Counted from the first letter of the stretch, positions 37,121 to 49,900 are shown. The stretch is DNA of 64,000 bases from Candidatus Thorarchaeota archaeon (GCA_029855935.1 JAGSHN010000025.1:124001-188000); one strand, 5' to 3'. Numbers and translations: made by a program. Notes: generated from the letters alone by a model not told the origin.

Positions 37121-37158
37121 GTGACTTTTGGTCAAGTCACTGAAACATTGATTTAAGC
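37121..37158. promoter_or_regulatory. divergent promoter region with 7-bp inverted repeat
   Basis: ATTTAAGC (37151-37158) can act as a TATA box in both directions: 37 nt from the CoA-gene ATG, 47 nt from the phosphoesterase start. Toward the phosphoesterase lies GTGACTT (37121-37127) and AAGTCAC (37134-37140), a perfect repeat spaced by 6 nt, sitting at its expected start site. Confidence 0.45.
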
Positions 37159-37191
37159 GTTGGGTGCCAGAGATGGCAGTGTGCATCGGCA

Positions 37192-38184
37192 ATGACCGGG
37201 TCCTGGGCGCTCAATCTGTTCGACAGGTTCCATCTGGGCCACCAAGTACTCATTGAGAGGCTCCTTGAGTTGCCGGAGCCAAGGACTGCCTGTGTGGTGG
37301 AGGGGGAGTTTGTCGGACACAACCTTGAGCTGCCCCAGCTCATACAGCCCATCGACCTACGTGTCAAGAACCTCAAGCGGTATCTTGCTGAGACCGACGG
37401 TGGCGACACAATTGACGTTGTCACGATGTCGCAGTTCGACGACCTGTTGCGGATTGAGGGTTCCACGACGTTCCTGGTGTTTCAGGGGCCCTGCTGTGCA
37501 GAGATTGACGAACTGGGTCTTGCGAGACGTCAGCAGGTACTCGGCACGGAGGATGAGAGAGTGTATCTCAAGCCGGTCATGGCACGAGATGGTGGCAAGC
37601 TCTCGTCCGCACGCATCAGGCTCGGCGAGATAGACAGAGAGGGCCGAAGACTGAAGGGAACTGACGAGCCACCACGACGGCTCCCCGAGACCGGTAGAGG
37701 GTCTCTCAAGACGCCCAAGGGAATCCTGTTTGACGTCTGTGACGGCCCGCCGGAGGCACGTGTCGGGCAACGACTTGAGGAGGAGAAACCACCTGTCGTG
37801 ATAGCGGTTGGAGACGTCACCAGTACGACTCTCCTCGATGTCGGGGTCCAGCCAGACGTGTGCATCGTCGATGGGGCCACAAAGAGAGGGGCCTTTGAGA
37901 GAGAAGTGCGGACGCGTGAGAGGTTTGTCATATACAACCCGCCAGCCACAATCTATCCGGAGGCATGGTCAACGATTGCCACAGCCATCGAGTGCGATGC
38001 TCCGGCCGTCATTGCTGTGGAGGGCGAGGAGGATCTACTCGGCTTTCCTGCGGTACTGCTCGCTCCTGAGGATGCCGTGATGCTGTACGGTCAGCCTGAC
38101 CGCGGCATTGTATGGGTACCCGTCAACACAGATAGCAAGGCTGCAGCGAGGGCACTCCTTGAGCAGATGCCCGTCATCGAATGA
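37192..38184 (+). CDS. fused phosphopantetheine adenylyltransferase and GTP-dependent dephospho-CoA kinase
   Basis: 330 aa. Residues 1 to about 155 are a nucleotidyltransferase of the archaeal PPAT type: NLFDRFHLGHQVLIERLLE carries the HxGH motif and KLSSARIRLGEID matches the late KxSS(T)xxR motif. Residues about 185-330 are the DUF359 domain (VVIAVGDVTSTTLLDVGVQ, IVDGATKRGAF, NPPATIYPEAW, EGEEDLLGFPAVLLAPEDAV), which is the GTP-dependent dephospho-CoA kinase of archaea. Together they catalyse the last two steps of CoA synthesis. These are separate proteins in the archaea I know, so this fusion is worth note. The stop overlaps the convergent NAD(P)HX repair gene. Confidence 0.88.
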   Translation: MTGSWALNLFDRFHLGHQVLIERLLELPEPRTACVVEGEFVGHNLELPQLIQPIDLRVKNLKRYLAETDGGDTIDVVTMSQFDDLLRIEGSTTFLVFQGPCCAEIDELGLARRQQVLGTEDERVYLKPVMARDGGKLSSARIRLGEIDREGRRLKGTDEPPRRLPETGRGSLKTPKGILFDVCDGPPEARVGQRLEEEKPPVVIAVGDVTSTTLLDVGVQPDVCIVDGATKRGAFEREVRTRERFVIYNPPATIYPEAWSTIATAIECDAPAVIAVEGEEDLLGFPAVLLAPEDAVMLYGQPDRGIVWVPVNTDSKAAARALLEQMPVIE

Positions 38185-39703
38185 AGACCCCTCTCATAGC
38201 CTCAGGTATCTGACCGATACAGTCGGTAGCAGTGATATGATCACCGAGCTGGGAATGCGCAATCTCTCCGGCAAGTCCCGAGATGAAGGCCGCAGCAGAT
38301 GCCGCAAGAAAGGCACCGCGCCCTCGGGCGAGAAGTGCGGCACAGATTCCGGTCAGCACATCACCAGTGCCTCCAACTGTCATCGCAGGGACACCAGTCT
38401 TGTTCAACTTGTGCCTGCCGTCCGGTGATGCAATCACATCAATGGGACCCTTGAGCAGAACCGTTGAGTTGTACTCACGTGCACCTTGAACTGCGTGCTC
38501 GACTCTGTTGTCAATATCGTCCGCCGGGCCGAGATCGTCTCCGAGGAGTATGCCCAGCTCGCCCCAGTGTGGTGTGAGAATCACCGTCTCCGGGTCGAGT
38601 CTCAGACCGGATCCGGCAATTGCCTTAAGACCGTCAGCGTCTATCACCATCAATGTCCCCTCAGCCGTCAGCGTGCCCACAATCTGTCTGACAGCCCGCA
38701 CGGTCGTATCATCTCTCCCCAGCCCGGGTCCAATCGCCACCACATCGTTGGCCCTCGCCGCATCCAGAACCACATCCACGCAATCTGGACTGAGAACTGT
38801 CGTGCCCGTACTGCGGACCATCAGATTGGGGCTGAACGATCTGATGGCCCCAACAACAGGCTCGGGAGCAACCACACTCACGAGGTCCGCGCCCGTACGC
38901 AGTGCGCCAAGCGCCGAGAGAGCAGGCGCGCCCGAGAATACATTGCTCCCGCCCACCACGAGAACTCGTCCGTAGTCCCCCTTCTTTGACATCGATTTGC
39001 GAGGTCTGTTGAAGACCCAGAGGTCGCCGTCTCCGCATATCGTGTACGCCTCCGGAGGGATTCCAATAGGTACCACGACGAGCTCACCGACATACTCGCC
39101 TGCCTTCAGCAGTCCCGGCTTTGGAGCGTGAAGTGTGATTGTGACATCAGCCCGCACGGCCTCACCAAGTACCTCTCCACTGTCTGCATTGATCCCGGTG
39201 GGGACATCAATGGCGTACTTCCGGCCGCCTGCAGCATTAAAGGCACGCACCGCGGACAGAATGGGCTCTCTGAGAGGCGAACGCAGACCAAAGCCGAGCA
39301 TAGCGTCGACAAGAATATCAGCAGCCCTCAGGGCCTCACAGTCTCGGACAGCGCTCTCCGTGCGGAGGGTGTGAACAGGGATACCGTCCAGATTCTTCAG
39401 AATGCTCCAGTTGAATCGCGTGTCCTCGCTTGAGATGCTGTGTTCCGACCCGATGAGATAGACGTCCACTGTCGCCCCTGCCTCGTGGAGATGCCTTGCC
39501 GCCACCATCCCGTCGCCACCGTTGCCACCACCGCCACATAGGATGACTACCCTCTTCCTGTCGACACCCTTCTCGTGATCCGTGACTACGCGAGCGACCT
39601 CGCGGCCCGCTGCCTGCATCAACATACTAAGGCTCACTCCGAGGTACTGGGCGTTAAGCTCGAGGACTCGCATCTCAAGAGTTGACAGTGGTTCCTTCTG
39701 CAC
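38174..39703 (-). CDS. nnr: bifunctional NAD(P)H-hydrate epimerase/dehydratase
   Basis: The GTG at 39703 follows GAGGTGAT, giving 509 aa; longer frames lack a site. The N-terminal epimerase domain (about 1-215) has ILCGGGGNGGDGMVAARHL and IDVPTGINADSGEVLGEAV. The C-terminal ADP-dependent dehydratase (about 235-509) has VLVVGGSNVFSGAPALSALG, AIGPGLGRDD, VIDADGLKA, ILTPHWGELGILLG and TVGGTGDVLTGICAALLA. It repairs hydrated NADH and NADPH. Gene length and domain order are normal. It overlaps the convergent CoA fusion gene by 11 nt. Confidence 0.93.
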   Translation of the reverse strand: MQKEPLSTLEMRVLELNAQYLGVSLSMLMQAAGREVARVVTDHEKGVDRKRVVILCGGGGNGGDGMVAARHLHEAGATVDVYLIGSEHSISSEDTRFNWSILKNLDGIPVHTLRTESAVRDCEALRAADILVDAMLGFGLRSPLREPILSAVRAFNAAGGRKYAIDVPTGINADSGEVLGEAVRADVTITLHAPKPGLLKAGEYVGELVVVPIGIPPEAYTICGDGDLWVFNRPRKSMSKKGDYGRVLVVGGSNVFSGAPALSALGALRTGADLVSVVAPEPVVGAIRSFSPNLMVRSTGTTVLSPDCVDVVLDAARANDVVAIGPGLGRDDTTVRAVRQIVGTLTAEGTLMVIDADGLKAIAGSGLRLDPETVILTPHWGELGILLGDDLGPADDIDNRVEHAVQGAREYNSTVLLKGPIDVIASPDGRHKLNKTGVPAMTVGGTGDVLTGICAALLARGRGAFLAASAAAFISGLAGEIAHSQLGDHITATDCIGQIPEAMRGVFIR

Positions 39704-39918
39704 AGGTATCACCTCGCTCGTACCACATCCGAACTCACACTGTCTAATGAACCCTTTCGACACGTCTGACGACGGAGTGCCCGTAGCACGACCGGACAAT
39801 TCCCTGAGACCTTGTGAATGGAAGAGGACAGGATGAGAGAGGACCGGAGAGTACATGGGGGGTCACGATAGAAGAGAGAGGAGGACGCTAGCTATGAATG
39901 CCAGCGCCCATCGACCTA

Positions 39919-39936
39919 TGTACAGCGACCTGTACA
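39919..39936 (-). terminator. perfect hairpin just after nfnB
   Basis: TGTACAG (39919-39925) and CTGTACA (39930-39936) form a 7-bp perfect stem with a 4-nt loop, 8 nt past the nfnB stop on its strand. It is terminator-like in position, but no T run follows. Confidence 0.4.
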
Positions 39937-39943
39937 AGTGCTG

Positions 39944-42216
<2,273 letters not shown>

Positions 42217-42321
42217 CAAGCTACGCCTCGCGCCCTTGTGACGCCGCGTGGGCCGACTTGAGGCGGTCATAAAGGTTTGGGTACCCACCTAATATCAGAA
42301 GCGCAATGGTTGCACAGACGC

Positions 42322-44049
42322 CTAGAAGACGGCACGGACAGTGTTCAGTACAAGACCCACGAGATCCCTTGCCCGAGAGACCCTGATGACCGTCGCGCCC
42401 GCCTTGGTCAGAAGGGCCATCGACGGAGGATCAGAGCCCTCATCAAGCCATATGTGGAACACGAACAGGCTATGGCCGCGCTGTGTCAACCTCCTCACGC
42501 AGCGGACCATCTCTCCCCAGTTAGAGACTTCAGCGTCCGTGACCATCAGCACGACGGTCCTGTGCTCTGAGAGCAGACCCATCGTTTCGATTGCCTCGGC
42601 GGGAAGGACAGTGCCCTCCCCTTGGTACCTGAGCAGCACACGTTCGAGCAGGCTTCGTTCCCTCGTCCATCTCGTCTCAATCCAGTCTGAGGAGAAGTTG
42701 ATGACAGCAACCCTGGACCCGCGACGCAACACATAGTCGATTGCGGCAAAGGCGGATAGGAGAGCAAGATGAAATGCTCCCGAGAGCGAGGAGGTCCTGA
42801 CATTCCAGGTCATCGAGCCACTGGAGTCAAGCACAAGCAGAAGGTCTGGGAGGACCTTGGCCTCCGTGTCGGAATAGGACTCTACCCGGTGCCACCTCCG
42901 CGTTGATAGGTTCGGTATGAGGACGGGAAATGCCTGCAACGACTGGACCACATCAAGCTCCTCAATTGGATCACCAATCCGCCATACAATCGGAGCTAGC
43001 GGCAGGGCACCAGTGTGGCTACGCTCTCGTATCTCAAGCCTGACTAGCTCGCGAGCAAGGGCACGATACCAGAAACGGAGCCAGTCACGGCCTGAACCAG
43101 TGACCCCGCGCAGTACCATGGCCGCGCGAAAGTCCTCAAGATTGCCACCACGTTCTCTGATACTCGCAGCAGTGGCCTCAATCTCGGCCTCACTGGCGCG
43201 ACGCAACGGGTCTGTGCATTCTCTCACACGCTCGCCGTTGCGAATCTCGACGGGACTGCCCATCACCCTGTCTACATCTTGTGGGACACGAACAACATCC
43301 TCCTTGCCCTCACCACGCCACGGCAGGCGCACCATCTTGATGCTCTCGCCCGAGCCGCTGCCCGGCAGGCCCTCTTCCCCTGAAGTCCCCCCGAGTCTGG
43401 CAATGATCTGAGCAATCTTTTCGACTGCCAAGGGCCATCTGCGTTCACGATGACGATACTGGCGGAACACCTCCACAATCTCGGAGGCTGCAGCCAAGAT
43501 GTCTCTACCGAGCTTCACGGACTCCGGAACGGGGAGACCCCACTGGACTCGGTAGGTCGCCACGATGAGCGACCAGAGGACTGACCGCTGGGCGCCCTTC
43601 ATTGCGGAATAGTAGACCGAGTGTACGATCCGATTGTGGGTCAGACGAGGATACTGCTCAAGAAGTAGGGAGTCGACGACGAGGTCCGCGAACAGGTTAC
43701 ACGCGAACATAGCGGTCTCGTCATTCAGATGTCGTCGGGCACGGGAGAACATCATCGCACTGGTCACGTTGTCATAAGGACAGGTCAGGTAGTGCTGCAG
43801 CTCATGATGGCACACTGACCTGACAAAGGCGAAGGTCTCTTCGCTCGTCAGATAGTCGGGGACACTAGCGAGGTTGAGATGGACAGTCCACGTCTCGGTG
43901 TCGATGTAAAAGTGGCTGGGACGCTCGTCGTCGATGTCTATGACAGGGTCAGGGACAGGCGGCGAGTACAGGTCAGCCAGTGCCCGTGACCACGCACGCT
44001 CTGCGACCTCTATGATATGAGGCATGCCAGATCTGCTGTCGGACACCAT
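42322..44049 (-). CDS. vWA protein with HExxH metallopeptidase-like N-terminal domain
   Basis: 575 aa from ATG 44049, which overlaps the MoxR stop as TGATG and has GAGG before it. Residues about 72-130 hold SVCHHELQHYLTCP, an HExxH zinc motif (82-86), with CNLFADLVVDSLL downstream as a plausible third ligand region. Residues about 400-575 are a vWA domain with an intact MIDAS motif, LLLVLDSSGSMTW (408-412), plus VLMVTDAEVSNW. This matches the predicted metal-dependent peptidase/vWA family that usually pairs with MoxR ATPases. The pair may remodel or process a protein target; the target is unknown. Confidence 0.78.
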   Translation of the reverse strand: MVSDSRSGMPHIIEVAERAWSRALADLYSPPVPDPVIDIDDERPSHFYIDTETWTVHLNLASVPDYLTSEETFAFVRSVCHHELQHYLTCPYDNVTSAMMFSRARRHLNDETAMFACNLFADLVVDSLLLEQYPRLTHNRIVHSVYYSAMKGAQRSVLWSLIVATYRVQWGLPVPESVKLGRDILAAASEIVEVFRQYRHRERRWPLAVEKIAQIIARLGGTSGEEGLPGSGSGESIKMVRLPWRGEGKEDVVRVPQDVDRVMGSPVEIRNGERVRECTDPLRRASEAEIEATAASIRERGGNLEDFRAAMVLRGVTGSGRDWLRFWYRALARELVRLEIRERSHTGALPLAPIVWRIGDPIEELDVVQSLQAFPVLIPNLSTRRWHRVESYSDTEAKVLPDLLLVLDSSGSMTWNVRTSSLSGAFHLALLSAFAAIDYVLRRGSRVAVINFSSDWIETRWTRERSLLERVLLRYQGEGTVLPAEAIETMGLLSEHRTVVLMVTDAEVSNWGEMVRCVRRLTQRGHSLFVFHIWLDEGSDPPSMALLTKAGATVIRVSRARDLVGLVLNTVRAVF

Positions 44050-45803
44050 CAACGCCTCGCTACTTGTCCCAGTCCCTCCTCAATTATCCTCCTCAGTCTG
44101 ATTGCAGGAGTACCACCCGACACCTCAAGAAACACGGATGAGTCCGGTGAATCGCCAGTGACATAGATGACCAGGGTCAGTTGATCCATTCGAATGACAC
44201 GTCGCTTGGGCGGATGTAGGGTCTCCTTTAGGAAGGGCGTCATCTCGGGGAATGCCATACTGATGGTCGTCCACAGCTCACTCCAACGACGGAAGTCAAG
44301 GGTGTACTGCGACAGCGTAAGCCTGTGAAGGGCATCCGAGACCCGGCCAATCAGGGCGGCGCGGTTCGGTATTGTAGATGACCGTACAAGTTCCGCATAC
44401 ACCTTTGAGAGCCTCTTGACATCACCTGCAGCAATAGCAGCATCAATACGATGCACCATCTTCTCGTACGAGGCCTGTATCATCTTCTTTGCCACAGGGA
44501 GATAGTCGAGTCTGACCAGTAGATCGCTCTTGGCAATCTCCTGGAGTTTCTGGATGTCATCACGAGACCCATCACCCGTCTGTAGGCGGGCCATTATCTT
44601 ACGGGCTGGCTCCCGGGCCACGAATCGGGCAGTGGCCAGCTCCACAAGGTGGCACGTGAACTCGTATCTGTCACCATAGAAGGGCGATGCAGCCAGCCGG
44701 TCACGTACAAAGCGGGTGCGATGCCAGAAGACGAGCGGTGCAATCGACTTGACGATGTCCACACTCACTTCATCCGCACCGACAAGCCACGCTAGCGCCT
44801 TGCTGTAACGATTCAGGTCCTTTGCAGCCCTGACGCTGAGTGGGATGACCACTTTGTTGCATACCGTCTTGGCGATGTTGTAGTGACATCCATCACAGAG
44901 TCCCGAGTCAACTGTCAGCTCTCCAGACTGGCTCTTGTCGACACGCACACAGGCGTCGAACTCCCTCACCAATGACCGTATGTACTCGGAGGCCCCGTGC
45001 GATACCGCCATCTTATCCGCAAGATTCCAGATTGTGAGGAGGTCCTCCTCTGTCAGGATCCCCGGCACCTGCCAGAGCTCGTCGTAGCCGAAGAGCCTCT
45101 CATCACGGGTACCCAGGATGATCTCAAGGTCAGAGATTCGAGGCATTGTTATTGGTACGGCAAGGCCAAACCTGTCGAGAAAGGGTGGCGCCAGCTCAAA
45201 GGTCCCCGAGTCGGTTGGATTCATAGTGGCAAACAGGCAGTATTCCTCGCATCGGCGCACCTCATCATAGTACTTGAGTTCGCCCTCCGCAAGCATCGAC
45301 AGGAGTATGTTCTGTGCATGCGGAGTGAGACGATTGACCTCATCGACTATTTTCCAGAAGTCCGTTACAAACCGCCGCCAAACAACAACCTCGCGACCCT
45401 CCTTCATCAACGGGCCAGGACGAAGCGTCGCCACCATCTTCTCCTCGGTCAGCTGTGGGTGTCCACGGAGAATGGCATCCTCGATCTCGGCTATGCTCCG
45501 CCCCGTCATCATCCGGCCAAGGAGTTTCACAAGGGTGGTCTTGCCGCCGCCGTGGCCTCCAACAAGCAGCATCGCAGAGCGAGGGACCAGGGCATTAAGA
45601 ACACAGCTACCAGCAATGAGCGGCAGTCGAATCGACTTCGCACGACCCGCTCCCGCTGGCTGATACTTCACGGTCAGCTCCCCGGAGTGAACGAACAGGC
45701 CGTGGCTCTCGACCGTCGTGATGACCTCCATCACCTTGCGCCTCAGCTGTTCGTTCCTGCTGACCATTGCGATCACATCGCGTACTCTTATCGGAGTCTC
45801 CAT
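44049..45803 (-). CDS. MoxR-like AAA+ ATPase
   Basis: 584 aa. Walker A GGHGGGKTT (82-90), Walker B FWKIVDEVNRL, sensor-1 FATMNPTDSGTFELAPPFLD with the arginine-finger region FLDRFGLAVPI fit MoxR AAA+ proteins. A cysteine patch LCDGCHYNIAKTVCNKV near residue 300 may bind zinc. The C-terminal 200 residues are helical and lack a known domain. Its stop overlaps the start of the HExxH/vWA gene, as usual for MoxR-vWA pairs. It is divergent from the pseudo-AAA/SMC operon; TATA-like AATAAA at about 45858-45866 lies between them. Confidence 0.85.
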   Translation of the reverse strand: METPIRVRDVIAMVSRNEQLRRKVMEVITTVESHGLFVHSGELTVKYQPAGAGRAKSIRLPLIAGSCVLNALVPRSAMLLVGGHGGGKTTLVKLLGRMMTGRSIAEIEDAILRGHPQLTEEKMVATLRPGPLMKEGREVVVWRRFVTDFWKIVDEVNRLTPHAQNILLSMLAEGELKYYDEVRRCEEYCLFATMNPTDSGTFELAPPFLDRFGLAVPITMPRISDLEIILGTRDERLFGYDELWQVPGILTEEDLLTIWNLADKMAVSHGASEYIRSLVREFDACVRVDKSQSGELTVDSGLCDGCHYNIAKTVCNKVVIPLSVRAAKDLNRYSKALAWLVGADEVSVDIVKSIAPLVFWHRTRFVRDRLAASPFYGDRYEFTCHLVELATARFVAREPARKIMARLQTGDGSRDDIQKLQEIAKSDLLVRLDYLPVAKKMIQASYEKMVHRIDAAIAAGDVKRLSKVYAELVRSSTIPNRAALIGRVSDALHRLTLSQYTLDFRRWSELWTTISMAFPEMTPFLKETLHPPKRRVIRMDQLTLVIYVTGDSPDSSVFLEVSGGTPAIRLRRIIEEGLGQVARR

Positions 45804-45875
45804 TCTGCCTTATGGTTGATGCGGTGAACGCGCCAAAGAGTGCCCCGCCCGAAGATGTAATAAACGTAGATTCCG

Positions 45876-46982
45876 ATGCCGGATGAAGGGCAGGTACCTA
45901 CAGTGGGCGAAGAGACCTCATTTGCTGACGCGATAAGGCTGGTGTCGCGGGAGGACATCAGTCCCAGTGGACTAGCACAGCGGTCAGTCGTCGAGATGGC
46001 AGAGTCTGTAGCCGAGGTCATTTCTGGCACCCTAGCCGCACGAGAGCAACTCGAGCAATTGGGCCTCTCCCCATGCACAAGGATACTATTCACGGGCCCC
46101 GTAGGAACGGACTTTGAGGACTTTGTCCTCTCTGTCTGCAGAGAGATGTCGCTGAATCTCGTAAGACTTCGAGTCGAGAGAACATTGCAATACGAGAGAG
46201 AGTTTGACACACTTGTTGCAGCAGCACTGGACACTGCACGCAGAGAGGCACCAGCCCTCCTGCACATCTCGTCACTGCATCTCTTGAGGGCCGTTGGAGA
46301 ACGTTCTGAGGTCCTTCTCCGAGAACAGCTGGCACAGTCGTCTATGGATAGCCAGTCTCTCGTCGTCATTGTGGGCACCACTCACAGGCCACAGGATCTC
46401 GACCCACAGACCCTGCTTGCCTTCGACAGAGTGTTGTGCGTCGGTCCCCCGGACGGAGAGGACCGGCAGAGTCTGCTCGTCCAGGCCCTTGCGTCACACG
46501 AGGACATTGATATTCCTCGTCTCGTAGACCTCACCGACGGGTGGTCCTACGCGTCACTCAGACATCTTGTTGCGGCCGTATTGGCAGAGGGCGGAGAGTC
46601 GGGCGAGGCGCCATCCATAGACCGCATCGAGAAGATGATAGAGGAGGGGCTGTTCGTCCCAGTTCTTGCCACAGGCAGCACAACCGAACTGGAAAAGAGG
46701 CTTGTCGGCGGGGGACGGGGGATCACACACGTCATTGAGGAGGTGTATCCTGATGACCTCCTCGACCAGCTCTACCTGATGGTCGTTACGGAGGACTATG
46801 GGACAGCACAGCAAGTCATCGAGGCCCTAAACGAGGGACTCCCGCTCTCTGATGAGCAGGTGAGGTTCCTCAACCGTTTTCCGTTTCTCCTCTCAGGAGA
46901 GCCCCGTGAGAGGCTCGCCCGTCTGATAAGGGCGAAGAAGAATAGAGACCGTCTGATGCGCGTGATGGGAAGGGAGGAATGA
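45876..46982 (+). CDS. degenerate (pseudo) AAA protein of the Cdc48/FtsH type, upstream of SMC
   Basis: About 368 aa (ATG 45876; a GTG at 45903 is also possible). Residues about 65-240 follow the AAA pattern of Cdc48/FtsH relatives, but the active site is lost. RILFTGPVGTDFEDFVLSVC replaces GPPGTGKT, APALLHISSLHLL replaces the DEID Walker B, VVIVGTTHRPQDLDPQTLL has His for the sensor-1 Asn, and AFDRVLCVGPPDGEDRQ keeps the shape but not the RFDR finger. The small domain (LVDLTDGWSYASLRHLVAAV) is preserved. It should bind no ATP and act as a structural or regulatory subunit. It is 4 nt upstream of the SMC gene, so a partnership with SMC is likely. Confidence 0.72.
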   Translation: MPDEGQVPTVGEETSFADAIRLVSREDISPSGLAQRSVVEMAESVAEVISGTLAAREQLEQLGLSPCTRILFTGPVGTDFEDFVLSVCREMSLNLVRLRVERTLQYEREFDTLVAAALDTARREAPALLHISSLHLLRAVGERSEVLLREQLAQSSMDSQSLVVIVGTTHRPQDLDPQTLLAFDRVLCVGPPDGEDRQSLLVQALASHEDIDIPRLVDLTDGWSYASLRHLVAAVLAEGGESGEAPSIDRIEKMIEEGLFVPVLATGSTTELEKRLVGGGRGITHVIEEVYPDDLLDQLYLMVVTEDYGTAQQVIEALNEGLPLSDEQVRFLNRFPFLLSGEPRERLARLIRAKKNRDRLMRVMGREE

Positions 46983-46986
46983 CTGA

Positions 46987-49900
46987 TTGAGCGTGATCGT
47001 GAGGTCAATCAGACTCAGGAACTTCATGCCCTTCGTGGACGAGACAGTCCCGCTCGACCGCGGACTGACAGTCATTGTGGGGAGGAACGGCGCTGGCAAG
47101 AGTGCGATACTGCACGGACTGAAGTTCTGCCTGGGCTCAAACCAGCGAGAGAAACGATTTGGTAGCTGGGAGGGCTTCATCAGATGGGGCGCGGAAGTTG
47201 CAGAAGTTGAAGTGACGGTTGAGCATCAGGGTGAGACGATCGTCTTCGCGCGCAGGATTGGCAAGAAGGGAGTCCCACTGGCCTACATTAACGGCCGAAG
47301 GGTCCGTGCATCGGAGCTGCGGCGCGAGGTCGAGCGCCTCGGTTTCAAGGTTGACAACCCTCTTGTCTTCCTCCCACAGGAACGTGTCATTCAGCTGAGC
47401 AGTGCATCAGCAACCGACATCAGAGAGATGGTCGAGGATGGTACGGGACTCTACAGACTGAGGGACCGGATCCTCCTTCAGGAGACAGAACTGCGTCACG
47501 ACAGGATGAGATTGGAGGCCGCGCTTCTGGAGGCCCGCTCCATTCAGGGAGAATTGAAGCTTCTCGAGGGCGACCTCAAGCGCCTGAAGAAGAAGCAGGA
47601 TCTGCAGAGGACCAGAGAGAGCCTTGAGATCGAGTTGAAGTGGGCCGAACTCGAACTTGTGGAGAGGAACATCGAGAGAATCGACCAGGAGATTCAGGAA
47701 GAGGAGGTCAGCCTAAGACAGGCCAGTGCAAAAGTCGAGGAGATTGAGAACAAGATAGAGAGTGAGACCCAGACGGCCAAGGCGATCGAGTCGCAGACGC
47801 AGCTAATAAGGACCGAACTCGGCCGACTGAGAGAGCGGCTGGATTCGGAACGAGACCGGTTGAAAAACCTGAAGGAGAGCAACAAGCAGGCTGTGATAGA
47901 GCTCGGGGAGATTGACAAGCGCATCAAGAGAGACAGAATGGAGATGATGGCGCTACAGAGTGACATCGAGGCGAAGAAGAAGGAGATATGGAACACCACG
48001 GAGGAACTCGAGGAACTCAGGGAGAAGGAACAGGCGGCGAGAGAGGAACAGGAGAGACTTGAGGAGGCGCTAACACGCTACGTCGAGTGGAACACGCGTA
48101 GGATGGACATTCGGAGTAGACTGACAGCCGCACGAGGTCGGCTGAAGGACAGAGAGATAGATCTGAGAGCCTATCGCCAGAGGCTTCAGACAGACAGAGC
48201 CGATCTTGAGGAGATTGAGAGACAGTGGAGTGATCTGTGGGAGACGCTCGAGACCACAAGCGAAGAGGAACTACTATCTCAAAGGACCGAGACCAACAAT
48301 AGGATTGAAGAGCTGGCACAGAGGAGGGTGGCACATCTCAGCCGTATCGCTGAGCTGAAGAGGGAACTCGCGTTCACTGAAGAGTTGATAGCAGAGAGGT
48401 CAAAACGGATACCGAAGACTGTTCGTGCCCTCAGGTCTGAGGTAGAGAAGCACGGACTAGAGGCCATCGGTCCTCTCGTAGAGGTCGTGGGCGAGAACGA
48501 GGAGATGGCGGGCGCACTGGAGGCTGTACTGCGTGACCAGCTGGCCTTCGCATTCATAACGACAGACGCTGCGGACTTCCAGCTACTCTGTAGAATACGG
48601 GACGAACTTGAGGCGCCTGCACCAGTATTCCTAGTCGAAGATTCAACAGACGAGCGTGCCAAGGGGGCCCCCGAGATAGGAGGGAGGGAGGGGGTCCTTG
48701 GTGATCTGTGGCGGATGGCCGGGGTGACAGAGGAGCTTGCCCGCCTGCTGCGCAGGAGCATCGGATCGTTCTTGGTAGTCTCTGACGCAGGAGATGCAAT
48801 GCGCATCGCCCGCACAGCAAGGGTAGCCACCGTCACACCTCAAGGCCACGTCTTCATCGTTGGGAATGGTTTCGTCTTGAGCAGGCCCCAGAGTGGGCAG
48901 GCTGGACTCCTCTCGACAGCGCCTCTTCGAGCCAAGAGAGAGGTGCTGAGAAAGCAACTCATCGAAAGCGAACAACAGCTCGCGGAAACAGTCAGAGAGA
49001 TTGCGAATCTGGAGCGACTGCGCGACGAGCTGACCCAGCTTCTCGAGCGCTACGCGGAAAAGGACAGGATATGGGCCAGACGGAGCGAACTCGCAGAGGA
49101 TATCGAGCGGACCGAGGAGGCCATCCGCAAGATCGAGGAGGAGATTCTCCCTCTGAGGGAGGAGATTGAAGAACTCGTGTCCGAGCTGAGGAAGATGGAT
49201 AGCAAGCAGCCTCCTGAGAGGAGCCGGATTCAGGGCCAGCTCGTTGCCGTGCGTCAGCAGATCGCCAAGCTCGCCTCCGACATCTCCGCACGCAGGGGCC
49301 AGGTGGAGCGTGCAAGAGCTATCTTGAGGGCAGATCAGGACAAGGTCGGTACACTGGAAGAGAGCATTGCTGCACTGCAGCAGCATCGTGATGAGCTGAA
49401 GGAGATTCTCAGGCTGGCTGCCGAACAGTCCGACGAGATACTTGAGAACATAGAGGGCCTTGAGAGACGTATAGAGGAACTCTCTTCGAAGGAGGAGTCC
49501 CTGTCGCAGGAGCTGAGCGAACACCAGACAAAGCTGTACGCTCTGAACAGGGAGCTCGCGGAACACAACGTCCGTAGTCAGGACCTCATCAGAGAGGTGC
49601 GGCGCAAACGGCTACAACTGGGAAATCTTGAGACTCGCAGGAAGGAGATACAGAGTCAGGTCGCCTCAATCGCACGACCAGCCCGGGTGAGACCCCTTGC
49701 AGATGTCACCCGCGAGCTGGAGAGCGTGACCTCGCGGTTGGACGAGTACAGGGATGTGGATGATGACCTTCTTCGCGTCAGGTCCGAGCTTGCCCAGCGA
49801 CTGGCGGAGGTCGAGGCCAAGGCCGACCAGATACGTGACGAGATGTCAGAGGCTGAGAGCACGCTGGAGGACATCAAGGCGCAGTACTACAGTGAGATGG

